Shown: positions 25,531 to 34,085, counted from the stretch's first letter. The stretch: 64,000 nt of DNA from DATCHW01 sp036508135 (GCA_036508135.1 DATCHW010000305.1:119944-183943), one strand, 5' to 3'. Notes: a model not told the origin generated them from the letters alone. A program made the numbers and translations.

Positions 25531-27042
25531 ATGAAAAATAAAATAATAGATATACTTAAATCATTCTCTGCGGATGAGATAAAAAAATTTAATATATATC
25601 TTGCTTCTCCTTATTTTAACAGAAGCCGCAAAATACAACGATTATATGCTGAAATTATAAACTTTTCCCCTTTTTATAATTCTGCTGAATTTAGTTATAA
25701 AAATTTACATTTCAAAGTCAGTCCTCATATCCCATATAATTCCGTCACAATGAGGAGACTTCTCGCCGATCTGGAAAAATATGCCCTTGATTTCCTGAGA
25801 CAGATAAATCTGGATAAGGATGAAATCAGCACGCATAATTACCTGCGTGACGAACTCCAGTCCCGGTCACTTTCAAAATTGTTCGAAAACAGTGTAAATG
25901 AATTCGAGGAAAAATTCGGCAGTGAGAATTATATAGACGAAAGATATTTTATAAATAAACTGAATCTAGAAACGGATAAGCTCAATTATTCATACATTAG
26001 CAAGAATCTTTCGAAGAAATTGAATGTGAACTCGCTTATTCTTTACCTTGTAACAGCAAGTAAATACCTTTTCCTCTACTTCACGATGAAAATGGTATCT
26101 TATTACCTCAATTTGCAGACTATGCAGGCTAATTACAAAGATACCGAAGAACGAGATTCGCTTTATAAATTTCTTGTAAAATTCTTTGACGGCATAGATA
26201 ATTTTTACCTTAAAGAATTCCTGAAAGATAAAGTGAACGATTATTATTATGTCTATGATATTTATTTTAATCTTTTCAAGGCATTTTCCGGCAAAATGGA
26301 CTTGAGATATTATAATAAATGCAAGAAACTTTTAACGGCAAATGCTAAATATTTCAGAACAAGCGAAAAAAATATATTGTTTGGAAATCTTATAAACTTC
26401 TGTGAATTAAAGCAAAGAGTAAATCCGGAAGATGAATTTTCTAAAAAAGAACTGTTCCGTTTGTATGATTTATTCCTTTCCAAAAAATATTATGAGACGG
26501 AAAACTCGCTCTACCTGCCGATACCTTTATTCCGAAACATTGTAAATTTTGCAATCAGAAACAAAAAATATGCCTGGGCTGAGAAATTCATTAAAATATA
26601 TTCTAACAGATTATATCCTGATTTCAAAAATGATCTTAAAAATCTTGGTTTTGCGCGGGTTGCATTTAACAGAAATCAGTTTACCGATACATTGAGGTAT
26701 ATGTCAAAAGTGAATCCTGAAGCGCCAAATGCAAAACTGGATTATAAGAATTTAAATATTATGGTGCATTATGAACTCGGGAATTATGAAACCGTTAGAA
26801 ATGCGATTGAATCTTATAAATTATTTATCAGAGGAAGTGGTGTTGTATCGAAAGAAAATAAGGTATACTACAGGAATTTTATACATTACACTGAAAAGCT
26901 CATTAACTTTATCAACAACAGGAATAAAACATATTTCGAATCATTAACGGATAGTATAAAAACTGCAGATATGCTTGTTTATAAAGCCTGGCTGTTGAGC
27001 AAAGCTAACGCACTGGCTTCTATGAAGACAAAGGCAGCATAA
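25531..27042 (+). CDS. Large helical protein of unknown function (FCB-type family)
   Basis: A protein of 503 residues from the ATG at 25531 (an ATG at 25501 would add MLLSRKGQKF; the chosen start gives MKNKIIDILKSFSADEIKKF, where similar FCB proteins usually begin). It is basic, tyrosine- and asparagine-rich and almost wholly alpha-helical, with TPR-like pairs late in the chain (KYAWAEKFIKIYSNRLYPDF, ELGNYETVRNAIESYKLFI). The N-terminal 'SADEIKKFNIYLASPYFNRS' looks like a conserved docking or helical-repeat start. No enzymatic motif and no signal peptide. Function unknown; a scaffold role is a guess. Confidence 0.75.
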   Translation: MKNKIIDILKSFSADEIKKFNIYLASPYFNRSRKIQRLYAEIINFSPFYNSAEFSYKNLHFKVSPHIPYNSVTMRRLLADLEKYALDFLRQINLDKDEISTHNYLRDELQSRSLSKLFENSVNEFEEKFGSENYIDERYFINKLNLETDKLNYSYISKNLSKKLNVNSLILYLVTASKYLFLYFTMKMVSYYLNLQTMQANYKDTEERDSLYKFLVKFFDGIDNFYLKEFLKDKVNDYYYVYDIYFNLFKAFSGKMDLRYYNKCKKLLTANAKYFRTSEKNILFGNLINFCELKQRVNPEDEFSKKELFRLYDLFLSKKYYETENSLYLPIPLFRNIVNFAIRNKKYAWAEKFIKIYSNRLYPDFKNDLKNLGFARVAFNRNQFTDTLRYMSKVNPEAPNAKLDYKNLNIMVHYELGNYETVRNAIESYKLFIRGSGVVSKENKVYYRNFIHYTEKLINFINNRNKTYFESLTDSIKTADMLVYKAWLLSKANALASMKTKAA

Positions 27043-27240
27043 AGAACATCTTGCGGGAAAAGCGTTTTGCAGTATATGTTACAATGTGCTTTTATTAGTA
27101 CTGTATTATTAAGAAATTCAATATTCAATATTCAGTTTTACCGGTGTTCCGGTTCGTAAGGAACTGCACGCCTGTATTTTGTGTATAATAATTAGATTTC
27201 TATAAAGACTTTTTGTAGTATATTATAAATTTATAAATCT

Positions 27241-27816
27241 ATGAAAAAATTATATTCTCTCTTCTTTCTGATGTTTTTACCGCTTGTGATGTTCGGGCAA
27301 GATATTATTTTTACGGATATGTCAACGAAGTTTTCCGGCAGTGATGCCTGGCGGGACTGGAGCATCAGGACGGAAAATAATATCGGCAATCTTAATACAA
27401 TTTTTTCCGGCAATGATTCGTGGAAGGAATGGCGTGTGGTTATAGGAAGCTTTGAAGGTTCAATACGGACGATGTTTTCTGATGATGATGCCTGGAAGGA
27501 ATGGCGGTTTGATTTTCAGAATTCCTCAGGCTATATCAGAACAAGATATTCCGGAAATGATGCCTGGCGGGACTGGGACATTTACGATTATAATACAAGT
27601 TTATATGCGGGCACTGTTTATTCGGGAGATGATGCGTGGAAAGAATGGCGCATTTACGGTCAAAGAGGGGAAATAAGAGTGAGGTCAAAATTTGGAGGAA
27701 ATGATGCGTGGAAGGACTGGAGCATCGAAGATAGGATGAGAACTGAAGATAACGGTCTAAAAATGGCTGCCATTTTTGCCTGCATAATCTCTGCAGTAAT
27801 GCAGAACAAACAATAA
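27241..27816 (+). CDS. Exported protein made of six 24-residue 'SGxDAWKxW' repeats
   Basis: A 191-residue protein with a signal peptide (MKKLYSLFFLMFLPLVMFGQ). The mature part is six units with exact 24-residue spacing, each starting F/Y-S-G-x-D-A-W-K/R-E/D-W: KFSGSDAWRDW, IFSGNDSWKEW, MFSDDDAWKEW, RYSGNDAWRDW, VYSGDDAWKEW and KFGGNDAWKDW. Between them lies a variable strand-turn-strand segment ending in IRT-like residues. The C-terminal 25 residues (LKMAAIFACIISAVMQNKQ) form a hydrophobic helix. The pattern suggests a repeated beta-hairpin fold with a tryptophan ladder, perhaps ligand-binding. I do not know a named family. Confidence 0.8.
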   Translation: MKKLYSLFFLMFLPLVMFGQDIIFTDMSTKFSGSDAWRDWSIRTENNIGNLNTIFSGNDSWKEWRVVIGSFEGSIRTMFSDDDAWKEWRFDFQNSSGYIRTRYSGNDAWRDWDIYDYNTSLYAGTVYSGDDAWKEWRIYGQRGEIRVRSKFGGNDAWKDWSIEDRMRTEDNGLKMAAIFACIISAVMQNKQ

Positions 27817-27934
27817 AATCCATTGAACTTTCATCACGGAGAAAACGAAGTTTGTTTTCCGCCACATCGATAAAGAGATTTCAAGATGGAAGCATTTCGA
27901 TGTGGTCGTTTATAATAGGGCAGCGTTAAAATAG

Positions 27935-28636
27935 TCACATATTATTATAAATCATATAAAAACCACCAAGTATTACCAAAGCTCCGCAGATGCGTTTGAT
28001 GTATGTAGTTGCTTTTGATTTTTCCGTCCAGTTTAGATATTGCTGGACTTTCTTTGATAATGTTCCTGCCGTAACTATTACTAAAATATGCCCGATTCCA
28101 AAAGCAAGAAGTAATATTATGGAATAAATGATATTCGTTTTTGCAACCTGAAATACAACTCCGAGTACAGGCGCCATATATGCAAATGTGCAGGGACCAA
28201 GACCAATCCCGAACAAAAGACCAAGTATTAATGCGGCAAGAACTCCTTTTTGTTTAGTCGTCTTTACGCCTGCACCATCCCAGGGAAGTTTTATTATATC
28301 CATCAGATATAATCCGATTACAAAAAAAACAATAGCAACAATGTAATTACCAATAACGCCGACATCTCCCATTAGCCTTCCTATTATTGCAGTAATTAAC
28401 CCAATTAACGCTATCGTGATTAAAATTCCTGCACCGAAAACAAGAGAAATTTTAAACGTCCTTTTTAATGTGATTTCACCCTGAGAACTAATAAATCCAA
28501 TTACTAATGGAATACCAGAGAGGTGGCAGGGACTTAGAAGAACACTTACTATACCCCATCCGAATGATGCAAAAACGGCAGTGTATGGATTGTCCGTGAG
28601 AGCAGAGCTGAGAAAATTAAATATAGAATCAATCAT
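27935..28636 (-). CDS. ccdA: CcdA-type thiol-disulfide transmembrane electron carrier
   Basis: A 233-residue protein with about six membrane helices. It carries the two redox cysteines of CcdA/DsbD-beta: SPCHLSGIPLVIGF (Cys37) and FGIGLGPCTFAYMAPVLG. It moves reducing equivalents from cytosolic thioredoxin to thioredoxin-like proteins outside the membrane. It is the last gene of the arsenic operon, 4 bases after a thioredoxin-fold lipoprotein, which is the likely partner. In this context it should keep periplasmic thiols reduced during arsenic exposure rather than serve cytochrome c maturation; that role is inferred. Confidence 0.9.
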   Translation of the reverse strand: MIDSIFNFLSSALTDNPYTAVFASFGWGIVSVLLSPCHLSGIPLVIGFISSQGEITLKRTFKISLVFGAGILITIALIGLITAIIGRLMGDVGVIGNYIVAIVFFVIGLYLMDIIKLPWDGAGVKTTKQKGVLAALILGLLFGIGLGPCTFAYMAPVLGVVFQVAKTNIIYSIILLLAFGIGHILVIVTAGTLSKKVQQYLNWTEKSKATTYIKRICGALVILGGFYMIYNNM

Positions 28637-28640
28637 ATTA

Positions 28641-29051
28641 TTAGTTTGAAATATTCAATCCCTGCGATTGTAAAAATTTATCAATATCCTCTTCCGGGAA
28701 AAATCCCTGGTGACGCATAAGTTCTTTTCCGCCTGCGTCAAGAAATACCTGTGTGGGTATTAAATCAATCCCATATTTTTTTGCAGGTGCATCATCTTTC
28801 CATACGTCGTGGAATGTAACTTTCACCTGTCCCGCATATTTTTTCTCTATTGAAGCCATAACCGGCTGCATTTTTTTGCAAGGTATGCAGTTCACAGAGC
28901 CAAGTTCGACAAATTCAATTTTATAATCCTGACTGACTGATTGTTTTCCGGAAGTTGTTTTTTGTTCGCTTTTTACATCGTTCTTTTTACAGGATGAAAT
29001 TAAAATAACGGATACAAACAATAAAAAAATAGAAATTTTAATTGTTTTCAT
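28641..29051 (-). CDS. Thioredoxin-fold lipoprotein (CIPC)
   Basis: A 136-residue lipoprotein: signal and lipobox VILISSC with Cys21, a low-complexity linker, then a thioredoxin domain with active site NCIPCKKM (Cys55, Cys58) and the cis-Pro in GIDLIPTQVFLDAGGKEL. It faces the periplasm and should exchange electrons with CcdA encoded directly downstream. Its start overlaps the previous gene's stop by one base, so translation is probably coupled. Confidence 0.9.
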   Translation of the reverse strand: MKTIKISIFLLFVSVILISSCKKNDVKSEQKTTSGKQSVSQDYKIEFVELGSVNCIPCKKMQPVMASIEKKYAGQVKVTFHDVWKDDAPAKKYGIDLIPTQVFLDAGGKELMRHQGFFPEEDIDKFLQSQGLNISN

Positions 29052-29293
29052 TAATTGATTTCCTCCTTTATCCAGTTTAATATTTGTTCATCTTTAGGAA
29101 GTATTCCGCTTGATTTTAATTTTTCATTTATGACAAGCCCCGGTGTAGCCATAATGCCGTATTTAATCATATCCTGAATATCTGTCACTTTTTCGATTTC
29201 AGTATTAATATTATTCTTTGCAACCAAATCCCTTACCTGCTGTTCGAGTTTCTTACAGCGTGAACAGCCGACGCCGAGTATTTTTATATTCAT
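29051..29293 (-). CDS. Small thioredoxin-like protein (redox-active disulfide family)
   Basis: An 80-residue cytosolic glutaredoxin/thioredoxin-like protein of the MTH895/TM0996 type: VGCSRCKKLEQQVRDL with Cys10 and Cys13, and cis-Pro in GIMATPGLVINEKL. One of two such proteins in the ars operon (the other at 31833-32078). A likely electron donor to ArsC or to CcdA. Start and stop positions fit tightly with the neighbours. Confidence 0.88.
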   Translation of the reverse strand: MNIKILGVGCSRCKKLEQQVRDLVAKNNINTEIEKVTDIQDMIKYGIMATPGLVINEKLKSSGILPKDEQILNWIKEEIN

Positions 29294-29297
29294 AGTT

Positions 29298-29711
29298 TTA
29301 ATTATTTATAAATTGATTTATTTCCTTTTCCGTATATTCGAAAAATTTTATTTTGTTATTTGTATATGACCAGATGGAGTCAAGATTTTTCCACTTTTTA
29401 TTCTCCGAATTTTCAATGATAACAGAGCTGAACAGCAGGTTAAAATCCTTTCTGTAATGTTCATTCTCTTTTTGCTCTATATTTACTTCTTTAAATCTGA
29501 ATCCCGAACTTAAATATTTTGTTTCTATAAGCTCTTTAATATAATTTTCAAGGTTTATACAGCTTTCACATCTCGCTGTCGGATGAAAATAATATGCTGT
29601 ATATTTTACTTCGGAATTATTATTTGTTTTCACTTTATCCTTTTTTCCGCAGCCTGTGAGTATTACGAAAAATAGTATGAAAGAAAATAATATTGATGTT
29701 TTATTTATCAT
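29298..29711 (-). CDS. arsF: ArsF-family lipoprotein
   Basis: A 137-residue lipoprotein with lipobox VILTGC (Cys21) and a thioredoxin-like fold carrying YYFHPTARCESCINLENYI (Cys48, Cys51). This 'YYFH.TARC..C...E' pattern is typical of proteins annotated as nitrophenyl compound nitroreductase subunit ArsF, found in ars clusters of Bacteroidota and relatives. Biochemical role unproven; I expect a periplasmic thiol exchanger in the same relay as the neighbouring thioredoxins and CcdA. Confidence 0.8.
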   Translation of the reverse strand: MINKTSILFSFILFFVILTGCGKKDKVKTNNNSEVKYTAYYFHPTARCESCINLENYIKELIETKYLSSGFRFKEVNIEQKENEHYRKDFNLLFSSVIIENSENKKWKNLDSIWSYTNNKIKFFEYTEKEINQFINN

Positions 29712-29720
29712 ATTTTTATA

Positions 29721-30803
29721 TTAAGGACAAAGGTCAGGGGATTTAATATTTCCTTCTTCAACTGTTTTAAAATATTTTTTCTGAATCCATAGAGCTACAT
29801 TTACCAGAGAGATTAATACAGGCACTTCCACAAGAGGACCTATAACGGCGGCGAATGCCTCACCTGAATTTATTGTAAACACTGCAACTGCTACCGCTAT
29901 TGCGAGTTCAAAGTTATTGCTCGCCGCAGTGAATGATAATGTTGCAGTCTTGGAATAATCTGCTCCGATTTTCTTTCCCATGAAAAATGAAACAAAAAAC
30001 ATAATGACAAAATATAAAACAAGCGGTATTGCAATTCTTATAACATCCAGGGGAATTTTAATAATCATTTCACCTTTCATTGAGAACATTACAAAAATTG
30101 TGAAGAGCAGAGCAATTAAAGTAATCGGACTTATTTTAGGAATAAATTTTGTATGATACCATTCTTTGCTTTTTAACTTTACCAGAATAAGTCTTGTCAG
30201 CATTCCGGCAATGAATGGAATTCCAAGATAAATAAAAACGCTTTCTGCAATTTGTCTGATAGTAACATTAACAGCAAATGATTTAAGTCCGAACAGTTCA
30301 GGAAGCACTGTCAAAAAAATATAAGCATACACCGAGAAAAACAAAACCTGAAAAACAGAATTGAAAGCAACTAATCCCGCGGCATATTCAGTATCCCCTT
30401 TTGCAAGTTCATTCCAGACAATTACCATAGCGATGCATCTTGCAAGCCCTATCAATATCAATCCCGCCATATAATGAGGGTAATCCTGCAGGAATATTAT
30501 TGCAAGGACGAACATAAGAATAGGACCGATTATCCAATTCTGGATAAGAGACAGTGCTAAAATTTTATAGTCTTTGAAAACTTTCCCAAGATCCTCATAA
30601 TGTACTTTTGCTAATGGCGGATACATCATTAAAATTAATCCGATAGCGATAGGAATATTCGTTGTACCGGACTGAAATGAATTCCAGAAATTTACTATTC
30701 CAGGTAAGAAATATCCTGTTAAGACCGCTGAAAACATTATAACGAATATCCAAAGTGTCAGATATCTGTCAAGAAAAGATAATTTTTTCGATACTTTTTC
30801 CAT
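29721..30803 (-). CDS. acr3: Arsenite efflux transporter ACR3
   Basis: A 360-residue membrane protein of the ACR3 (BASS) family that expels As(III) using the proton gradient. Typical segments: LMMYPPLAKVHYEDLGKVF, QNWIIGPILMFVLAIIFL, GLILIGLARCIAMVIVWNEL with the essential Cys, and TLSFTAASNNFELAIAVAVA. About ten helices. Start placed at ATG 30803 (MEKVSKKLSFLDRYLTLWIF), the usual ACR3 beginning; an upstream ATG at 30842 would overlap the preceding gene by 32 bases. Confidence 0.95.
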   Translation of the reverse strand: MEKVSKKLSFLDRYLTLWIFVIMFSAVLTGYFLPGIVNFWNSFQSGTTNIPIAIGLILMMYPPLAKVHYEDLGKVFKDYKILALSLIQNWIIGPILMFVLAIIFLQDYPHYMAGLILIGLARCIAMVIVWNELAKGDTEYAAGLVAFNSVFQVLFFSVYAYIFLTVLPELFGLKSFAVNVTIRQIAESVFIYLGIPFIAGMLTRLILVKLKSKEWYHTKFIPKISPITLIALLFTIFVMFSMKGEMIIKIPLDVIRIAIPLVLYFVIMFFVSFFMGKKIGADYSKTATLSFTAASNNFELAIAVAVAVFTINSGEAFAAVIGPLVEVPVLISLVNVALWIQKKYFKTVEEGNIKSPDLCP

Positions 30804-30810
30804 AATATTT

Positions 30811-31833
30811 TTAATAAATAAAATTAAAAATGTACCCAACAATAATAATTCCTACCCCCACTACTCCGAAAAAAATAAATAGAAGAGGTAATTTTAAAAC
30901 TTTTTTCAGAATAATTGCTTCAGGTAAAGAAAGTCCGATAACCGCCATCATAAAAGCAAGTGCCGTTCCGAGTGATGCACCTTTTTCCAGCAGTGCCTGA
31001 ACAATCGGAATTATACCGGCAGCATTAGAATATAACGGAATACCTATTAATACGGAAACAGGAACAGACCACCACACAGATTTTCCCATAATAGAAGCCA
31101 TGAAATTTTCAGGAACATACCCGTGAACACCCGCACCGACAGCGATACCTATTACTACATAAAGCCATACCTTTGAAACTATATCTTTGACAGCAGCGAA
31201 ACCATATGATAATCTGTCAGGAAATTTCATCTTTTCCTCAGGTAATTCTGTTCCTGAACTTTTAATTTCATATACCCAATCTGCCACAAACCGTTCGAGT
31301 TTTAATTTTCCTATAACAAAACCGGCTGTAATTGCAATTATCAAGCCTGTGGAAACATATATCAGGGCTGTTTTCCATCCGAATAATCCAAAAAGCAAAA
31401 TAACAGCAATCTCGTTTATCATAGGTGCAGCTATTAAAAATGAAAAAGTTACACCAAGCGGAATTCCGGCTTCTACAAAACCGATAAACAGCGGTACTGC
31501 CGAACAGGAGCAGAAAGGCGTTACAATCCCGAGCATGCTTGCGAGAACATTTCCAAGGAATAAGGGCTTGCCTTCAAGTTTCTTTCTAGTCTTTTCCGGA
31601 GAGAAAAATGAGCGTATTATTCCGATGAAGAAAACAATTATTATAAGAAGTATTAATACTTTAGGAACCTCATATATGAAAAAGTAAATCGCAGCGGTAA
31701 ATGGTGCCTGAGGGTCAAGATTAAATAAACTATAAACGATACCGTTTGCAATCCATTCAAGATTAAAATATATTACTATTAATGCAGGAATAAATAAAAG
31801 ATAATAATAAAATTTCTTGTTATTGTCGTCCAT
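30811..31833 (-). CDS. arsP: ArsP-like permease (DUF318 family)
   Basis: A 340-residue permease with about eight helices and the conserved TPFCSCSAVPLFIGF motif, plus GIPLYSNAAGIIPIVQAL. ArsP of Campylobacter exports trivalent methylated and aromatic arsenicals. In this operon it lies with arsM, which makes methylated As(III) species, so export of MAs(III) is a sensible inference. Its start codon overlaps the stop of the small thioredoxin gene by one base. Broader YraQ-type permeases are the alternative. Confidence 0.85.
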   Translation of the reverse strand: MDDNNKKFYYYLLFIPALIVIYFNLEWIANGIVYSLFNLDPQAPFTAAIYFFIYEVPKVLILLIIIVFFIGIIRSFFSPEKTRKKLEGKPLFLGNVLASMLGIVTPFCSCSAVPLFIGFVEAGIPLGVTFSFLIAAPMINEIAVILLFGLFGWKTALIYVSTGLIIAITAGFVIGKLKLERFVADWVYEIKSSGTELPEEKMKFPDRLSYGFAAVKDIVSKVWLYVVIGIAVGAGVHGYVPENFMASIMGKSVWWSVPVSVLIGIPLYSNAAGIIPIVQALLEKGASLGTALAFMMAVIGLSLPEAIILKKVLKLPLLFIFFGVVGVGIIIVGYIFNFIY

Positions 31834-32078
31834 TATATATTATTCTTCATTATCCAGTGAATAAGTGTTGATTTCGTCGGAAGTTTACCGCTGCAATAAA
31901 CTTTGTCATTGATTACAAGTCCGGGAGTTGACATAACTCCGTAGCCTGCAATTATTTTCATATCTGAAATTTTCTGTATATCGGCATCAATATTATTTTC
32001 GGCAAGAACGTTGAAGCACATTTTTTCGAGTTCTTCACATCTTGAACAGCACGCTCCTAATACACGTATTGTTACCAT
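31833..32078 (-). CDS. Small thioredoxin-like protein with CCSRC
   Basis: An 81-residue paralogue of the protein at 29051-29293: VLGACCSRCEELEKM (Cys10, Cys11, Cys14) and YGVMSTPGLVINDKV. The extra adjacent cysteine is unusual for the family and could bind As(III) or join the disulfide exchange. It lies between arsC and arsP with spacing of 5 bases and a 1-base overlap. Confidence 0.88.
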   Translation of the reverse strand: MVTIRVLGACCSRCEELEKMCFNVLAENNIDADIQKISDMKIIAGYGVMSTPGLVINDKVYCSGKLPTKSTLIHWIMKNNI

Positions 32079-32083
32079 GTTTT

Positions 32084-32509
32084 TTAATTATTTTTAATAA
32101 ACTCTTTTATTTTTTCTTTTATGTTATTTCTGATAATTCTTATTCTTTCAAGTTTTTCTTCTTCGTTTCCCGTTAAAGAGGATGGGTCATCAAATGTCCA
32201 ATGCATTCTTTTCCCATTTCCCGGAAAATAAGGACATCTTTCTCCGGAGGTTTCATCGCATACTGTAATTATATAATCGAAACATTTTCCATTTTCCAAA
32301 AAATCAAATACGCTCTTTGTTTTATTTCCTGCGATATCAATGCCGTCTACCTGCATTACTTTAACTACAAGGGGATTCAGAACTCCCGGTTCGAGACCGG
32401 CACTCTCGGCGAAAAAATTATCTCCTCCCAAAAAATTCAGATATGCTTCTGCCATCTGGCTTCTGGCGCTATTGTGAATACAGACAAATAGAAGTCTGGT
32501 TTTTTCCAC
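32084..32509 (-). CDS. arsC: Arsenate reductase ArsC, thioredoxin-coupled type
   Basis: A 141-residue low-molecular-weight phosphatase-fold reductase that converts As(V) to As(III). P-loop CIHNSARSQ (Cys10, Arg16) and the two further redox cysteines in TVCDETSGERCPYFPG (Cys84, Cys92), matching the Cys10-Cys82-Cys89 relay of Staphylococcus/Bacillus ArsC, with the DDPS motif (FDDPSSLTGNEEEKLERI). The loop reads NSAR where the classical enzyme has NSCR. The neighbouring small thioredoxins could regenerate it. Confidence 0.94.
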   Translation of the reverse strand: MEKTRLLFVCIHNSARSQMAEAYLNFLGGDNFFAESAGLEPGVLNPLVVKVMQVDGIDIAGNKTKSVFDFLENGKCFDYIITVCDETSGERCPYFPGNGKRMHWTFDDPSSLTGNEEEKLERIRIIRNNIKEKIKEFIKNN

Positions 32510-32527
32510 TTACTTAATATTTTATTT

Positions 32528-32791
32528 TTATTTATCCCCGCATCCGCACTCTGCGTCGGGCACGGTTGATTTATTCTGTGCCTTTTTGTTTAATGTCAAA
32601 ACAAATTTATCCATCTTTGAAGCAGCACCTCTTCTTACAAGTGTTCCTACATTAATTGCTTCTGATATTTCTGATTCATCCGCTCCGTATTCCAGAGCTT
32701 TATTAAGATGATAATCAAGACAGGGCTGACAGTTAGCTGATATTGATGCCCCGATAGCTATTAATTCTTTTGTTTTATCATTAAGTTTCAT
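32528..32791 (-). CDS. Carboxymuconolactone decarboxylase-like (AhpD-type) thiol protein
   Basis: An 87-residue AhpD-like protein with the redox signature ANCQPCLDYHLNKAL (Cys21, Cys24, His28) used in peroxidase or alkylhydroperoxidase activity. A C-terminal cysteine cluster (ECGCGDK) is extra. Such proteins are frequent in ars operons of this type; an antioxidant or arsenic-thiol role is inferred. It is 18 bases from arsC and 20 from arsM. Confidence 0.88.
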   Translation of the reverse strand: MKLNDKTKELIAIGASISANCQPCLDYHLNKALEYGADESEISEAINVGTLVRRGAASKMDKFVLTLNKKAQNKSTVPDAECGCGDK

Positions 32792-32811
32792 ACTCTTGAA
32801 AATTTATTTGA

Positions 32812-33654
32812 TTAATTACAACACCCCATTCCCGGCTCACAGGAGGTTTCAGGTTTATCAGCATATACGTTTATACTCACAAGATTCACGCCTGACTCTT
32901 TAAACTTTTTGAGTTCATCATCTGAAATAAATTTAAGGTAAATTTCATCAGGAATTTCTATTACCCGTTCTTTTTGTATTTTTAAATTCACGAAGCCCGT
33001 ATCTTCTATTATCCCGAGATATTCAGATTTTTCAATTGCACCGGAAACACATCCTGCATATAGTTCTGCACCTGACTTAATCGATTGCGGCAGTTCTCCT
33101 GTGGCAACGATATCGGATACTGAAAAATGACCTCCGGGTTTTAACACGCGGTAAATTTCCTTAAATGCTTTTACTTTATCCGGAACAAGATTCAGGACAC
33201 AATTACTTATAATTACATCTGCAACATTTGCAGTAACCGGCATTTTTTCTATATCACCAAAACGGAATGCAACATTATTAAAACCTAATTTCTCAGCATT
33301 TTCACGAGATTTGTTTATCATCTCGTCAGTAAAATCTATCCCTATAACTGTTCCTTTTTCTCCGGTAATAGCTCTGGCAACAAAAGCATCATTACCCGCT
33401 CCAGAGCCGAGGTCTAATACAGTATCACCTTTTTTAATCAGAGCAAATTCTGTGGGCAATCCGCATCCGAGCCCTAAATCTGCATCAGGATTATATCCCT
33501 GTAATTTTGAATAGTCTTCGGCAAAAACCGAGTAATCAACACCTGTACAACTTCCGGTTCCACAGCAGGATGATTCACTAACGGTTTTGGATTGTAAAGC
33601 GATTTCTCCATATTTTTCTTTTACAATTTTTTTTATTGATTCGCTGTTTTCCAT
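32812..33654 (-). CDS. arsM: Arsenite S-adenosylmethionine methyltransferase ArsM
   Basis: A 280-residue enzyme that methylates As(III) using SAM. The SAM loop is VLDLGSGAGNDAFVA; IISNCVLNLVPDKVKAFKEI and RVLKPGGHFSVSDI are the family segments. Arsenic-binding cysteines are visible: LGLGCGLPTEF (about Cys64) and LYAGCVSGAI, plus N-terminal SSCCGTGSC and C-terminal CEPGMGCC clusters that may help capture As(III). Product export by ArsP or by diffusion is plausible. Confidence 0.95.
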   Translation of the reverse strand: MENSESIKKIVKEKYGEIALQSKTVSESSCCGTGSCTGVDYSVFAEDYSKLQGYNPDADLGLGCGLPTEFALIKKGDTVLDLGSGAGNDAFVARAITGEKGTVIGIDFTDEMINKSRENAEKLGFNNVAFRFGDIEKMPVTANVADVIISNCVLNLVPDKVKAFKEIYRVLKPGGHFSVSDIVATGELPQSIKSGAELYAGCVSGAIEKSEYLGIIEDTGFVNLKIQKERVIEIPDEIYLKFISDDELKKFKESGVNLVSINVYADKPETSCEPGMGCCN

Positions 33655-33686
33655 TGGTTTTTAAATTTTAATTTTTGTTAGTTCAT

Positions 33687-33716
33687 TTTACGATATAACG
33701 AAATGAAAGTTTCATT
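33687..33716. promoter_or_regulatory. Possible second ArsR-type operator between arsR and arsM
   Basis: Contains tttacgatataacgaaa (33687-33703), a variant of the motif before arsR, and an overlapping perfect inverted repeat aatgaaa-g-tttcatt (33702-33716) that covers the arsR stop. It could give arsM its own control point in the 60-base gap. Inference only. Confidence 0.3.
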
Positions 33717-34068
33717 ATTTACAGCATAAAATTTTTCTGTCAACACTTTCAATCAACTTTCTGTCGCTTTTTATAAGTTCATCATCTTCAATTTGCAGTT
33801 GCACAAATAGTAAAGCGCTCGAAACAACATTATCCTTAGGATGAGGATTTATTTTATAATTTATCCATTTACCATCCTTTTCTCCAATAACGAAGCCAGT
33901 ATCCGATAATATACTCAGATGATTTGAAACTGTTGATGTTGCCAATTTCAGAATTTCCGTTATCTCGCAAACGCAAAGCGGTTTAATGATAAGCATTTTT
34001 AAAATACGGAGACGGCTTTTATCCGATAAAGCCTTAAAAATTTTTTCGTATTGATTTAGTGTGTTCAT
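33715..34068 (-). CDS. arsR: ArsR-family arsenic-responsive repressor
   Basis: A 117-residue winged-helix repressor. The As(III)-binding motif LCVCEITEIL (Cys32, Cys34) is followed by the recognition helix region LATSTVSNHLSILSDTGFVI and wing EKDGKWINYKINP. A C-terminal CC pair (ILCCK) may supply the third thiol ligand. First gene of the ars operon; without As(III) it should repress the promoter just upstream. Confidence 0.95.
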   Translation of the reverse strand: MNTLNQYEKIFKALSDKSRLRILKMLIIKPLCVCEITEILKLATSTVSNHLSILSDTGFVIGEKDGKWINYKINPHPKDNVVSSALLFVQLQIEDDELIKSDRKLIESVDRKILCCK

Positions 34069-34085
34069 TTCGTTCTTTATCGAAA
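34068..34085. promoter_or_regulatory. Candidate ArsR operator at the arsR start
   Basis: Inverted arms tttcg / cgaaa separated by eight bases (tttcg ttctttat cgaaa) touch the arsR start codon. ArsR proteins commonly bind such imperfect palindromes near their own start. The similar tttacg..cgaaa sequence between arsR and arsM supports a shared motif. Confidence 0.4.
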
